Assembly (NCBI RefSeq): GCF_001766235.1 | Contig: NZ_CP015164.1 | Span: 1,016,001-1,080,000, forward strand | Origin: Acetobacter ascendens | GTDB lineage: Bacteria > Pseudomonadota > Alphaproteobacteria > Acetobacterales > Acetobacteraceae | DNA: 64,000 bases | Direction of reading: 5' to 3' | Shown: positions 26,565-35,841 of the stretch, piece by piece | Numbering within the stretch: the stretch's first letter is position 1 | How the letters are laid out: every line of letters begins with the position of its first letter | Translations under genes and position numbers: made by a program | The notes under the pieces: model-generated | What the model saw: only the letters and a program-made list of their open reading frames with translations | Told to the model about the DNA's origin: nothing | Databases searched by the model: none

Positions 26565-26593
26565 TGCCACCTACCCATGACGGGTAGATGGCA
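26565..26593 (-). terminator. Rho-independent terminator of pgm
   Basis: Read on the minus strand, a stem of TGCCATCTACCC / GGGTAGGTGGCA with a short loop is followed by a run of eight T. It lies 44 bp after the pgm stop. A second small ATGCCC / GGGCAT hairpin lies between the gene and this one. Confidence 0.8.
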
Positions 26594-26636
26594 CTAACCC
26601 ATGCCCCAATGATAGGGCATAGGAGTTACTCAAAAA

Positions 26637-28304
26637 TCAGTCAGCCTTCTTCTCAGATGCCTTAGTGAACAAGGCAGAAATTGCATCTTGTGCTTCGGTC
26701 TGAATGGCCTTGAGGTGCGCCTCGCTTTTAAAGCTTTCAGCGTAGATTTTATAGACATTTTCCGTGCCCGATGGACGAGCTGCAAACCAGCCATCCTTAG
26801 CAGAAACCTTTAGCCCGCCAATGGCTGCCCCGTTACCCGGCGCATTGGTTAAAGTACTAATAATCGGCTCACCCGCCAGTTCAGTCATACCAATCTGCTC
26901 AGGCGATAGATTTTTCAAGATAGCCTTCTGTTCCGGGTTGGCTGGGGCATCAATACGCGCGTAGTACGGCGTACCAAGGCGTTTGGTCATGTCCTCATAC
27001 GCAGCCCCGGGGGTACGCTTGGTACGAGCCGTAATCTCGGCTGCCAGCAAGCCAAGGATAATACCATCCTTGTCTGTGCTCCAAACCGTGCCATCACGGC
27101 GCAGGAAGGATGCACCCGCACTTTCTTCCCCACCAAAGCCCAATGTGCCGTGGTACAAACCATCAACAAACCACTTAAACCCAACCGGCACTTCCACCAG
27201 CTTACGGCTGATTTCCTTGGCCACGCGGTCGATCATGCTGCTGCTGACCACCGTCTTGCCTACGCCCGCATTGGCGTTCCAGTTTTTGCGGTTGTTGAAC
27301 AGATATTCAATCGCAACTGCCAAATAATGGTTGGGGTTCATCAACCCATATTTGCCAGACACGATGCCATGACGGTCAGCATCGGTATCATTGGCAAAGG
27401 CGATATCGAATTTGTCCTTCATCTTCACCAAACGCGCCATGGCGTAAGGCGAAGAGCAGTCCATGCGGATCTGCCCATCCCAGTCGGCGGTCATGAAACG
27501 GAAGGTCGGGTCCACATCCTTACTGACGATCGTGGCGTTGATACCGTATTTGTCAATGATCGGCTGCCAGTAATCCACCGCAGCCCCACCCAACGGATCG
27601 ATACCAATGGATACTCCAGCTTCGCGAATAACATCCATGTCCACCACGGCAGCCAGATCGTCCACATACGGAGTGATGTAGTCATGGCGCTTTGTGGTGG
27701 CGGCTTTCAGCGCATCTTCAAGACTAACGCGCTTCACCCCTTCCATGCTTTTGGCCATGTAATCGTTGGCTGCACCTTCCACCACCTTGGTGATATCAGT
27801 ATCCGCCGGGCCGCCATGGGGAGGATTGTACTTGTAGCCACCATCTTCTGGCGGGTTGTGTGATGGCGTAATCACCACGCCATCTGCCAGACCGCTGCTA
27901 CGTCCGCGATTATAAGTCAGGATCGCGTGCGAGATGACCGGCGTGGGGGTGTAGCCATCCTGCGCATCAATGCGAACTTCCACACCATTGGCGGCAAACA
28001 CTTCCAGCGCAGACTTCAGCGCCGGTCGTGATAGCGCGTGGGTATCAATACCGATGAACAGAGGTCCGGTAATACCTGCGCCCTTGCGATAGTCGGCAAT
28101 CGCCTGACTAATCGACAGGATGTGATTTTCATTGAAACTGGTAGTCAGCGAAGACCCACGATGCCCCGATGTGCCAAACGCCACACGCTGCGTTGCAATG
28201 GCGGGATCGGGCTTGCGGGTATAATAGGCGTCAAGCAGGGCGTCGATATTGACAAGACGATCCGGATTGACCGGTTTGCCGGCAAATGGGCTTACGCTGG
28301 GCAT
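26637..28304 (-). CDS. pgm: Phosphoglucomutase (alpha-D-glucose phosphate-specific)
   Basis: 555 residues of the alpha-D-phosphohexomutase superfamily, interconverting glucose-1-phosphate and glucose-6-phosphate for glycogen, UDP-glucose and cellulose or exopolysaccharide supply. The four domain signatures are present: [10 protein letters not shown] near residues 43-52, the phosphoserine loop [20 protein letters not shown] (about 143-162), the metal loop [12 protein letters not shown] (about 301-312), and [12 protein letters not shown] then [15 protein letters not shown] (about 514-528, phosphate binding). It appears monocistronic, with its own terminator. In acetic acid bacteria this enzyme links sugar metabolism to polysaccharide synthesis. 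Confidence 0.95.
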   Translation of the reverse strand: MPSVSPFAGKPVNPDRLVNIDALLDAYYTRKPDPAIATQRVAFGTSGHRGSSLTTSFNENHILSISQAIADYRKGAGITGPLFIGIDTHALSRPALKSALEVFAANGVEVRIDAQDGYTPTPVISHAILTYNRGRSSGLADGVVITPSHNPPEDGGYKYNPPHGGPADTDITKVVEGAANDYMAKSMEGVKRVSLEDALKAATTKRHDYITPYVDDLAAVVDMDVIREAGVSIGIDPLGGAAVDYWQPIIDKYGINATIVSKDVDPTFRFMTADWDGQIRMDCSSPYAMARLVKMKDKFDIAFANDTDADRHGIVSGKYGLMNPNHYLAVAIEYLFNNRKNWNANAGVGKTVVSSSMIDRVAKEISRKLVEVPVGFKWFVDGLYHGTLGFGGEESAGASFLRRDGTVWSTDKDGIILGLLAAEITARTKRTPGAAYEDMTKRLGTPYYARIDAPANPEQKAILKNLSPEQIGMTELAGEPIISTLTNAPGNGAAIGGLKVSAKDGWFAARPSGTENVYKIYAESFKSEAHLKAIQTEAQDAISALFTKASEKKAD

Positions 28305-28455
28305 TCACTACTCCCGAAATACGATATGAAAAACGCGTATATTCTACAAATTCTCTTACAGGCCGGTAATGGCTACGTCCACCTGCAAGCCTTCTCACGC
28401 ACTCAAGACTTTGCTCAGTTTCACCCAGTATCTCAATTTTCCTACAGAAAAAATG

Positions 28456-28484
28456 AAAGCCCCTTTTATCTAAAAAGGAGCTTT
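28456..28484 (-). terminator. Terminator of the Old Yellow Enzyme gene
   Basis: The stem AAAGCCCCTTTT / AAAAGGAGCTTT (28456-28467, 28473-28484), 11 of 12 pairs, is followed on the minus strand by a T-rich run. It lies 18 bp beyond the stop codon of the gene. Confidence 0.7.
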
Positions 28485-28501
28485 TAGAAAATGATGAGGC
28501 T

Positions 28502-29575
28502 TCACCGAGCAAATGGATAATCGGTATAACCTTCTGCCCCCTGCGTGTACCATGTACGGATGTCATCTTTGTTCAGGGGAAGGTTATCTTCCAGACAATA
28601 CACCAAATCTGGATTAGCAAGGAAAGGCCGACCGAATGCAATGGCGTCAGCCACACCGGTTGCGACCGCTTCAATTGCTTCCTCCCGTGTGTAATCCTGA
28701 TTTAGAACCAGTGGTTTCGTGAAGACTTCACGGATCGGACCATGCAGCTTCGGCTGATCGGTCTTGCCAAAGGTGCCATTGGGTCCGGGTTCGCGTAATT
28801 CGAGAAAAGCAATACCGAGATCATTTAAAAGCTTTGCGGCAGGCACAAAAACCTGTTCGGGGTGGCTATCAATGCACCCCTGTGTGTCGCCATTGGGTGA
28901 AAGCCTTACTGACGTTCTGTCCGCGCCAATCGTGGTGATTATCCGCTCCGTAACTTCACGCAGGAAACGGATGCGGTTTTCAGGAGAACCACCATATTCA
29001 TCAGAGCGATGGTTGGTACCGTCCCGCAGGAATTCATCGATCAGATAACCGTTGGCTGCGTGAATCTGAACACCATCAAAGCCGGCCTCAAGAGCATTGC
29101 GAGCTGCTTTTTCGTAATCGTTTAGAATACGAGCAATGTCATCTTTGGTAAGGACGCGGGCAATTTCGGGAGGCTGCTTACCGTCATAAGTATGAAGTGG
29201 CTCAGGCGCCTTTGTTGCCGAGCAAGAGACCGGCTGCTGGCCCGTCACACTTGAATGCACCATGCGCCCCATGTGCCAGAGTTGGGCTACAATCTTTCCA
29301 CCCTTTGCATGCACAGCCGCAGTAACCGGCTTCCAGGCTTCCACTTGCTCCTGTGACCACAGGCCTGGCGCATAAGGCCATCCAAGACCTTCCCGGCTGA
29401 TCCCGGTTGCTTCCGAGATAATCAGACCTGCGCTGGCACGCTGCGCATAATACTCGGCCATAATGGGTGTTGGAACATGCTGACGGGTCGCTCTGCCACG
29501 CGTCAGTGGCGCCATAAGAATTCTGTTTTTGGCGTAAACACTTCCCAGTTCAATCGGCTCAAACAGGCTGGGCAT
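28502..29575 (-). CDS. Old Yellow Enzyme family NADPH-dependent alkene reductase (NemA-like)
   Basis: 357 residues, an FMN-binding TIM barrel that reduces activated C=C bonds (enones, maleimides) and nitrate esters. Visible motifs are LFEPIELGSVYAKNRILMAP and LTRGRA at the N-terminus, QLWHMGRMVHSS (about 98-109), FDGVQIHAANGYLIDEFLRD (about 171-190, with the H-x-x-N substrate pair), NHRSDEYGGSPENRIRFLRE and the late AIAFGRPFLANPDLV phosphate-binding region. It is probably monocistronic. The 277 bp upstream to the next coding remnant hold no recognisable gene. Often a HxlR or TetR regulator accompanies this gene, but none is seen. Confidence 0.92.
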   Translation of the reverse strand: MPSLFEPIELGSVYAKNRILMAPLTRGRATRQHVPTPIMAEYYAQRASAGLIISEATGISREGLGWPYAPGLWSQEQVEAWKPVTAAVHAKGGKIVAQLWHMGRMVHSSVTGQQPVSCSATKAPEPLHTYDGKQPPEIARVLTKDDIARILNDYEKAARNALEAGFDGVQIHAANGYLIDEFLRDGTNHRSDEYGGSPENRIRFLREVTERIITTIGADRTSVRLSPNGDTQGCIDSHPEQVFVPAAKLLNDLGIAFLELREPGPNGTFGKTDQPKLHGPIREVFTKPLVLNQDYTREEAIEAVATGVADAIAFGRPFLANPDLVYCLEDNLPLNKDDIRTWYTQGAEGYTDYPFAR

Positions 29576-30006
29576 AACAGATCCTTCCTAAAAGACGCGG
29601 TTCTTATGAGTTGGGGAAGTCTCACGTCGATTACAACAGGAGGCTTGCCTCTAACCTTATGAATTGAAGAGGGGCTGAATTGTGGGACAGGAAGTACCCG
29701 TAGCCATTCACCCAGAATCTGATGCCACTTGATGTAAACCAGTTGAGACAAGTTGACATCCTTTTCTAGGATATTAAAGGCACCTACTTTCGGGAAACAC
29801 AAACGGACGAGAATGACTGTACATGAAGCGAAATGCGGCTAAAGCGCCAATATTATCCCGCATGCAGACTGAAACAAGTGATCTCGGAAGGCCTGCCTAG
29901 CCGCAGCGCGAAGCCCGGCCACAACCCGGTACCGTTACTGACGTAAAGCGTCATGCCATCCACATCGTAGCGCCCAGATACAAATCCGTTATTCCCACGC
30001 GCAACA

Positions 30007-31580
30007 AGATGGGGTGGACGGCCTCCCTGCGGCATCAATGTGCCATGATGGAGGTTCACTGACCATCAGGAGGAGACCGCCCGTATGAAAGCTATCATAA
30101 TTGGCCTTGATATTGCCAAATCCGTTTTTCAGGCTCATGGAGCTGACGCAAATGGAAAGTGTGTTTTCAAATGCAAGCTTGGTCGCAGTGAAGTTTCAGC
30201 ATTTTTTGCAAAACTTGACCCATGTGAAGTTGTTCTGGAAACCTGTGGTTCGGCTCACTACTGGGCGCGGGTAATCAGCAGCGTAGGTCATGATGTCAGA
30301 TTGGTTCCTCCTGATCGGGTCAAACCATTTGTCAAAAAAGGCAAGAAAAACGATGCTGTTGATGCGGCTGCGATCTGTCTGGCAGCAATTCATCCTGATA
30401 CGATGTGTGTTCCGATCAAGAGCGAAGAGCAGCAAGGTGTCTTGTCACTGCATTCTACCCGCGCTCTTCTGGTCAAACAGCAGACCATGCTGAGTAATGC
30501 GTTACGGGCTCTTGCTTCCGAGTTCGGGCTGATAGCCCCTCTGGGCACACGCCATCTGCCAGAACTGATGGCAAAAATAGAGACATCAGCCGACCTGCCG
30601 GCTACCATGAAGCAGAGTGCCATATTGTTATTTGAGCATTACGAAAAGGTCGTTCAGAGCATTGATGCTTTGGAAGTGCAGATCCGGGCGCGTGCAAAAA
30701 GCGATGAGGATGCGCGTCGGCTGATGACCATCCCTGGGGTCGGTCCCATAACGGCTTCTCTGATTGTCGCCTCGGTCGCGGATATTGGCTCCTTCGCCTC
30801 TGCGCGCCATTTTGCCGCTTGGCTTGGGCTTGTGCCTCGTCAGCATTCTACCGGCGGTAAAACCCGTCTGGGAAGGATTACCAAAACGGGCAACCGGCAG
30901 ATAAGAACGTTGCTGGTTCTTGGTGCGACGGCCATGCTTCATCGTGCCCATAAGTGGGATAGCGCTGCGGGTCAGTGGCTATGCGAACTCATGGCGCGTC
31001 GTCCAAGGCGTCTGGCAACAGTTGCACTTGCCAATAAAATGGCTCGTATCATCTGGGCGTTGTTGTCACGTAAAGAGATCTATCGTCCGGCTGGTGTCAG
31101 TGTTTCAGCAGGCTGACCTGCACCAGCAGAACGATGGACACCGGAGCTTGCTCCGGTAGATCCGGCAGTATGTACGAACCGACGTGATGGGAAGACTGTC
31201 ATTCAGCAACAGTTCAGGCCATACCGTTCGACCGTCTGTGCCCCTGAGCACGCGATACGAGATTGGTGCCTGACACGTGAGCGCACACCCATGATGGCCA
31301 GCGCATAAAGTCGCATAAACAGGCCGGACATAAGAGCGCATCTGACCGGGTCTTCGCGTTAAATCGGTATTCATCATCCAGCCGGTAGAATAATACGTTT
31401 TGGAAATGACATCGGGAGAACAATATGAGGTATTGCGCTTAAACGGCCGTCCACATAAGCGCATCTGACCGGGTCTTCGCGTTAAATCGGTATTCATCAT
31501 CCAGCCGGTAGAATAATACGTTTTGGAAATGACATCGGGAGAACAATATGAGGTATTGCGCTTAAACGGCCGTCCACATA
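30007..31580 (+). mobile_element. IS110-family, IS1111-type element with duplicated right end, 1574 bp
   Basis: Subterminal inverted repeats GTGGACGGCC (30014-30023) and GGCCGTCCAC (31568-31577) lie 7 and 3 bases inside the ends. This 7/3 spacing is the IS1111-group layout, with no target duplication. Cutting at 30006/30007 and 31580/31581 restores the phosphoesterase sequence exactly. About 460 bp of non-coding DNA follow the transposase gene, where IS1111-type guide (bridge) RNA is expected. A 123-bp tandem duplication lengthens this part. The original element was probably about 1451 bp. Confidence 0.82.
30085..31116 (+). CDS. IS110-family (IS1111 type) DEDD transposase
   Basis: 343 residues. 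The N-terminal RuvC-like DEDD domain has IIIGLDIAKSVFQAHGAD (first Asp), EVVLETCGSAHYWAR (Glu) and KNDAVDAAAICLA (two Asp). The C-terminal Transposase_20 domain shows LMTIPGVGPITASLIVASV, FAAWLGLVPRQHSTGGKTRL and GRITKTGNRQIRTLLVLGA with the conserved Ser/Gly region. The frame is intact. Its start lies 78 bp from the left end, as usual for the group. Confidence 0.92.
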   Translation: MKAIIIGLDIAKSVFQAHGADANGKCVFKCKLGRSEVSAFFAKLDPCEVVLETCGSAHYWARVISSVGHDVRLVPPDRVKPFVKKGKKNDAVDAAAICLAAIHPDTMCVPIKSEEQQGVLSLHSTRALLVKQQTMLSNALRALASEFGLIAPLGTRHLPELMAKIETSADLPATMKQSAILLFEHYEKVVQSIDALEVQIRARAKSDEDARRLMTIPGVGPITASLIVASVADIGSFASARHFAAWLGLVPRQHSTGGKTRLGRITKTGNRQIRTLLVLGATAMLHRAHKWDSAAGQWLCELMARRPRRLATVALANKMARIIWALLSRKEIYRPAGVSVSAG

Positions 31581-31581
31581 A
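31336..31581. repeat. Two tandem 123-bp repeats at the right end of the IS1111-type element
   Basis: Unit 1 (31336-31458) and unit 2 (31459-31581) look identical. Each ends with the IS right end, including GGCCGTCCAC and ATA. A degenerate third end (GGCCGGACATAAG, 31322-31334) stands exactly 123 bp before the first good one, so the array may descend from more units. Confidence 0.88.
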
Positions 31582-33387
31582 GACGGTCGAGACCGAGGAT
31601 CATCCCGCCATGCGTATGGCCCGACAATTGAAGGGCGACACCTTGAGTTGCAGCCCCACGCGCATCACCGGGTTGGTGATCAAGAAGTACGATCGGAGCC
31701 CCTGCGGGACTATCTGCGAGGGCTGCAGCAAGATCGGGGCCAGCCTGCCCATGCGCTGGTGCCGACCGATCGGTAACGCCCGCAATGACCAACTCAGCCC
31801 TGCCCCTTGAAATGACCGTGTGACGGTTCAGTTGCATGCGAAAACCCAATTCCGTCAGGTGACGCATCCAGTCGGTATAATCAAAGTAATATTCATGATT
31901 TCCCGGAATCGCCAGAACACCGTCTGGCGCGTGTAATTGTGCAAGGGGGGGCCACATCAGCACGACGCATGGCTACCGAGCCGTCAATAAAATCGCCTGT
32001 CACGACAATCATATCAGCACCGATCGCATTGGTGCGGTCTACAACTCCCTTTGTCCATCTGGCGGGAAACAGCCGACTGATATGCAGATCTGTCAACTGG
32101 ACCAGTCGATACCCTTCAAACGCTGGTGACAGGCCGGGAATAGTGACGGTCACGTTCCTGACCGGTGGCACACGCAGCGCATTGGTAACACCGATTGCGG
32201 CAAGCACCCCAGCAATACCCCCCACGGCCACCCGTGCACCCACTGGGATATGAACCGGCTGCCACGTTACCAGTGCAACCAGCAATGCACCAAAATCCAG
32301 CGCAATCTGGAGTAGCGTGAGAAGCAGGATTGTCCCGAATGCCCAGTTAAATAGGATGACAATAGGCCGAGGGAACTCCGGGGCAAAAACGGACCCCGAG
32401 GAGAGCCGGGACCAGTAGTGATAAAGTGCTGCCACCACTACCAAAGCAGCCGCAGTAATCTTCAGGCCCAAAGGCAATGGTAACGGCCAGAGCCAGTTCA
32501 GGATCACGACAAGAAGGGGCAAGCCGAAAACAACAAGGTGCATTGCAATTAATATCCTCGCACGAAAGCGCAGAGAGACATCTTCCCTCCCCTGCGCCCG
32601 GGCTACACACATCTTTATCCGTTATGCCAGAGACAGAGGCACGGATGTTTTAGGAAAATTTTTCCCCGACCATTTCCTCGCTTTTTGACCATAGCGCCTC
32701 GGCATGAACGGGATCGACCGCGTAGGCCCGCACGCCTTCACTGACCAAACTGATAGGCTGATCATCGGGCACGACCGGGCTTACGTGGCAGTCTTCGCAG
32801 TAATGGCCACCAACTGCGTCAGCGTCCGCCACAACGCCGGCCCAGACTGATGTGGCTGCACCCTGCGGAATGGTCTTGAACTGAAATGGTGGTTTGCCTT
32901 CTGCAGCAGCCTGTTCATTGATCCCCGCCACCATCGCCTCAATGGCACCTGCCTGCATATAACGCGGCAGTTCAGTCATGATCCCGCCCGGATGCACCGC
33001 TGTCGCACGCACACCACGTGCGCGATGTCGTGCATCAAACGCAACGGCAAAAAGGATATTGGCTGTTTTGGAACGTCCGTAAGCGATGAATGGATCGTAT
33101 GGCGTATGCTCGAAATTTGGGTCTTTCAGATCAACATCTGCAAAGCGATGTCCGGCCGAAGAGACATTGACCAACCGGGCCCCATGACGCATCAACCCTG
33201 CTATCCGGTTGACGAGGACAAAGTGCCCCAGATGATTGGTGCCGAACTGTGTCCCGAACCCATCCTTCGTATGACCAAACGGCGTGGCCATCACACCCGC
33301 ATTGGCAATTACCAGATCGAAAGGCAAACCTGCTGCATTCAGTTGATCGGCACAGGCGCGGACACTGGCCAGATCTGTGAGGTCTAA

Positions 33388-34292
33388 GAGCCCTTTTGGA
33401 AATTCACGGATGAGCGTTTCGGCGTAGCATGAGGCTTCCCATGGCGATGTGGATCATGGCCTCTGCGACGTCGATCCGCTGTTCGTAGTCCTTCACAAGG
33501 CGACGCCAGCGGATCATCCAACCGAAGGTCCGTTCCACAACCCACCGACGCGGCAGGATTTCAAACCCTTTTGCTGTCTCTGACCGCCGGATGATCTCGA
33601 CTGTGAAGTCGAGAAAAGTGGCCTTATCCATCAACTGGAGGCAGTCATAGGCTCCATCGGCAAACAGGTGCTTCACCCAAGGCCAGCGTTTACGAATGGC
33701 ATCAAGGATCATCTGTCCTCCTGCACTGTCCGAAATATCGGCTGTTGTCAGCTGGACCAGGAGAAGGCGGCCATCCGTATCAACTGCGATGTGACGTTTC
33801 CGACCGACGATCTTCTTGCCTGCGTCATAACCACGTGTCTTTGCGTGGGGTGCCTTGATACTCTGGCTATCAATGACACCACCCGATGGACTGGTTTCGC
33901 GTCCTGTCGCTTCACGATCGAGCATCAGACAGACATCATGAATGGTCTGGAACAGGAAACGGCGCATCAGCCTGCGGAACCACCAGTAAACCGTTTGCCA
34001 TGGGCCAAAATGAACCGGAAGCATCTCCCAACCGCAGCCTGAGCGCACGAGATAGCGCAGAGCATTGATGATCTCACGGAAATCGGTTGTCCGTTTCCGA
34101 CCACGCCGGTTCGCAGGGGGCATCAGAGGCGCTATGCGCTCCCATTCCTCATCTGTCAGATCAGACGGATAGCGTTTCGTCTTGCGTGTAATTCCGGTCA
34201 TGCGGCCTCGTTGTGCTGGCGTCCACATCCTGCATTTGAATCACGCTCAAAACCTCTTGAAAACCTATCATAGCGAATTTCCAAAAGGGCTC
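33388..34292 (-). mobile_element. IS1031/IS12528-like element, copy D, 905 bp
   Basis: GAGCCCTTTTGGAAATTC ends flanked by TAA on both sides (33385-33387, 34293-34295). A clean insertion into the SDR gene. Confidence 0.93.
33404..34228 (-). CDS. IS1031-like transposase, copy D
   Basis: 274 aa, differing from copies A-C at two visible positions (GRMTGITRK instead of GRMAGITRK, and FADGAYDCLQ instead of FADGAYDRLQ). Complete frame. Confidence 0.92.
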   Translation of the reverse strand: MWTPAQRGRMTGITRKTKRYPSDLTDEEWERIAPLMPPANRRGRKRTTDFREIINALRYLVRSGCGWEMLPVHFGPWQTVYWWFRRLMRRFLFQTIHDVCLMLDREATGRETSPSGGVIDSQSIKAPHAKTRGYDAGKKIVGRKRHIAVDTDGRLLLVQLTTADISDSAGGQMILDAIRKRWPWVKHLFADGAYDCLQLMDKATFLDFTVEIIRRSETAKGFEILPRRWVVERTFGWMIRWRRLVKDYEQRIDVAEAMIHIAMGSLMLRRNAHP

Positions 34293-34458
34293 TAAGGCGA
34301 TCAGTTCAAACGTCCCTCCCCCATGCTCGGCATCTGCACGGACCTGTCCGGTGGCATGCTCTGCTTTTGTCAGGTTGCGCGCGGCACCCACCACTTGGGC
34401 GCCATGTGCAGCAAGGGCGCGCACGGTTTCAACGCCCAGACCAGCAGAAACGCCAGTT

Positions 34459-35749
34459 GGAGGGATCGAAGAACCCTTGATTGATGTGCTTGGCCGGTAA
34501 TTTCTGGGTTTTGGCGATTTGATTGACAGTTTTTGCGATGGCGTCCAGTCTGCGTTTTGAGCAGATTGGGAGTTGTCTCTCGCTGGATGGCTATGCGCTC
34601 GCGTTCAATCTTTCGAGGAAGAGGAGGCGGCGCATATTGTAGACGATATTGGCGAGCCCGATCCTCATGGTGGCTCGACTGATACCGACAGTCCGGACAA
34701 ACAGCCCCGTCTGTGACTTCTGATCGGCAAAGACATGCTCGACACGCGAGCGGATGACCGACTTTCCAGCATTTGATTTCTGGATATGCCGGGGCATAGG
34801 CTTGAGATGCGGCTTTTTGCGATGAACCTTGGAAACAAAGCCCTGCTTTTCCATGAAGTCTTCGTTGGCTTTTGAGCGATAGGCCGTGTCGGCCCAGACA
34901 CTTGAGGCCGTATTGGTTTTATCCAGAAGCCCCTCTCTCAATCGCGCGCCATCACTGGCAGCGGCATGCGTTGTTTTCCATTTGCGGATGAACCGGTATT
35001 TCCGACCGATGGAAACATGCGATTTATAGCCAAAGAACGGGATGGCGAGATCGCTGGATGGCATGGTTCCATCATCCTGCCGCTTCGCCTTCGTGAACTT
35101 CAGTGTCCAGCGCGCATGACGATCCTTGTGCGACAGCTTTGCGGGTTTGTCCTGCCAGTCTTCAGGAATACGGCCTGCTCGCAGATCCGCTTTCTCTGCA
35201 TTGGTGTTCCGCTGCTTCGGAGCCGCTACCAGCGTGGCATCCAGGATCTGGCCTGACATCGGCAAATACCCGGCGTTACGCAGGGTCGCATCAAAGCGGT
35301 TGAACAGCCCATCGATCGCACCCGCCTGGGTCAGACGCTTTTGACACAGCCAGACCGTTTTGGCATCCGGCACCCGATCTGAAAGTCCCAGCCCAAGGAA
35401 ACGCATAAAGGAGAGGCGATCGTTGATCAGATATTCCGTCCGCTCATCAGACAAATTGTTGAGCGTCTGGATCACCAGGATCTTGAACATCAGCACAGGA
35501 TCAAATGGCGGTCGTCCGCCCTTGCTTCCATCGGAATACGCCAGGGTCTTGTCCAGATCAGGACGGAACGCTTCAAAATCCACAGTCCGGGAAAACGCTT
35601 CGAGCTGATCGCCAAGCCCACTCAGCCGGGCAAGGCGCTCTTCAACATCAAAGAAACCAGGCTGCTTCATATCGCCATTCCCTCAATCAACGCAGAAGAA
35701 ATAGAATCATACAGAAGACCTCAAAACCAGGGGGTTTTTAGAACCCTCC
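34459..35749 (-). mobile_element. IS5-family element (359-aa transposase), copy 2, 1291 bp
   Basis: GGAGGGATCGAAGAACC at the left end and GAACCCTCC at the right. The flanks AGTT (34455-34458) and AGGT (35750-35753) do not match, and the two sides are different genes (SDR on the left, ATPase end on the right). A rearranged copy. Confidence 0.9.
34591..35670 (-). CDS. IS5-family transposase (359 aa), copy 2
   Basis: Full-length frame with the same domains as copy 1. It differs at scattered positions (for example VDFEAFRPDLDKTLAYSD, WLCQKRLTQAGAIDGLF), so it is a diverged isoform and not a recent duplicate. Confidence 0.9.
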   Translation of the reverse strand: MKQPGFFDVEERLARLSGLGDQLEAFSRTVDFEAFRPDLDKTLAYSDGSKGGRPPFDPVLMFKILVIQTLNNLSDERTEYLINDRLSFMRFLGLGLSDRVPDAKTVWLCQKRLTQAGAIDGLFNRFDATLRNAGYLPMSGQILDATLVAAPKQRNTNAEKADLRAGRIPEDWQDKPAKLSHKDRHARWTLKFTKAKRQDDGTMPSSDLAIPFFGYKSHVSIGRKYRFIRKWKTTHAAASDGARLREGLLDKTNTASSVWADTAYRSKANEDFMEKQGFVSKVHRKKPHLKPMPRHIQKSNAGKSVIRSRVEHVFADQKSQTGLFVRTVGISRATMRIGLANIVYNMRRLLFLERLNASA

Positions 35750-35841
35750 AGGTCCTGTTCTTCACCCATCATCCACATCTTGTGGAGATCGCAAAGTCGG
35801 TCGTCGGGCGCGAGATGCACTCCGAGTGCTCATTGTCGTGA
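35750..35841 (+). pseudogene. C-terminal end of an ATPase-like protein
   Basis: From the IS edge a frame gives QVLFFTHHPHLVEIAKSVVG and ends at a TGA at 35839-35841. VLFFTHH-x-H-L is typical of the switch/H-loop region that closes SMC/RecN/AAA-type DNA-repair or defence ATPases. The rest of the gene is missing. The 171 bp between it and the next gene contain nothing I can identify. Confidence 0.5.

Larger units (their letters stand above)
29853..32612 (-). pseudogene. Membrane-anchored metallophosphoesterase (YkuE-like), frameshifted and split by an IS
   Basis: The N-terminal part (32612 down to about 31950) has four or five hydrophobic segments followed by the phosphoesterase start YRLVQLTDLHISRLFP and MIVVTGDFIDGS. 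After a frameshift at a run of seven C it continues APDGVLAIPGNHEYYFDYTD and QLSGHTHGGMILGLDRL, all metal-ligand motifs. The end, VARGNNGFVSGRYDV and YVSNGTGLWPGFALRLGRP, lies beyond the IS1111-type element (30007-31580). Taking out the IS restores L-D-R-L-V-A-R-G-N-N-G in frame. One C must also be removed for a full frame. The intact product would be an inner-membrane phosphohydrolase of about 390 residues. Confidence 0.82.
32650..34458 (-). pseudogene. Short-chain dehydrogenase/reductase gene, split by IS copy D and missing its start
   Basis: The N-terminal piece (34458-34293) reads TGVSAGLGVETVRALAAHGA followed by GAARNLTKAEHA, the second half of a Rossmann nucleotide-binding unit. The C-terminal piece (33387-32650) reads LTDLASVRACADQLNAAG, VIANAGVMATPFGHT and YGRSKTANILF (catalytic Y-x-x-x-K), then HPGGIMTEL. 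They join in frame across IS copy D (GAACTGATCGCC-TTA-GACCTC). The first residues are lost at the IS5-type element beginning at 34459. It resembles retinol-dehydrogenase-like SDRs of about 320 residues with unknown substrates. Confidence 0.82.

Noticed and set aside
31105..31500. A 131-codon minus-strand frame with an internal repeated peptide (MMNTDLTRRPGQMR)
   Set aside because: The peptide repeat reflects the 123-bp DNA duplication at the IS1111-type right end. No family resemblance or ribosome site was found.
30007..31580. Reading the IS110-type insertion as having an ordinary target duplication of AAG
   Set aside because: The AAG on both sides is explained without duplication by the 7- and 3-base end layout of IS1111-type elements.
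31336..31581. Possible CRISPR-like repeats
   Set aside because: Only two adjacent 123-bp copies without spacers, explained by duplication of an IS end. No CRISPR array or cas gene is in the window.
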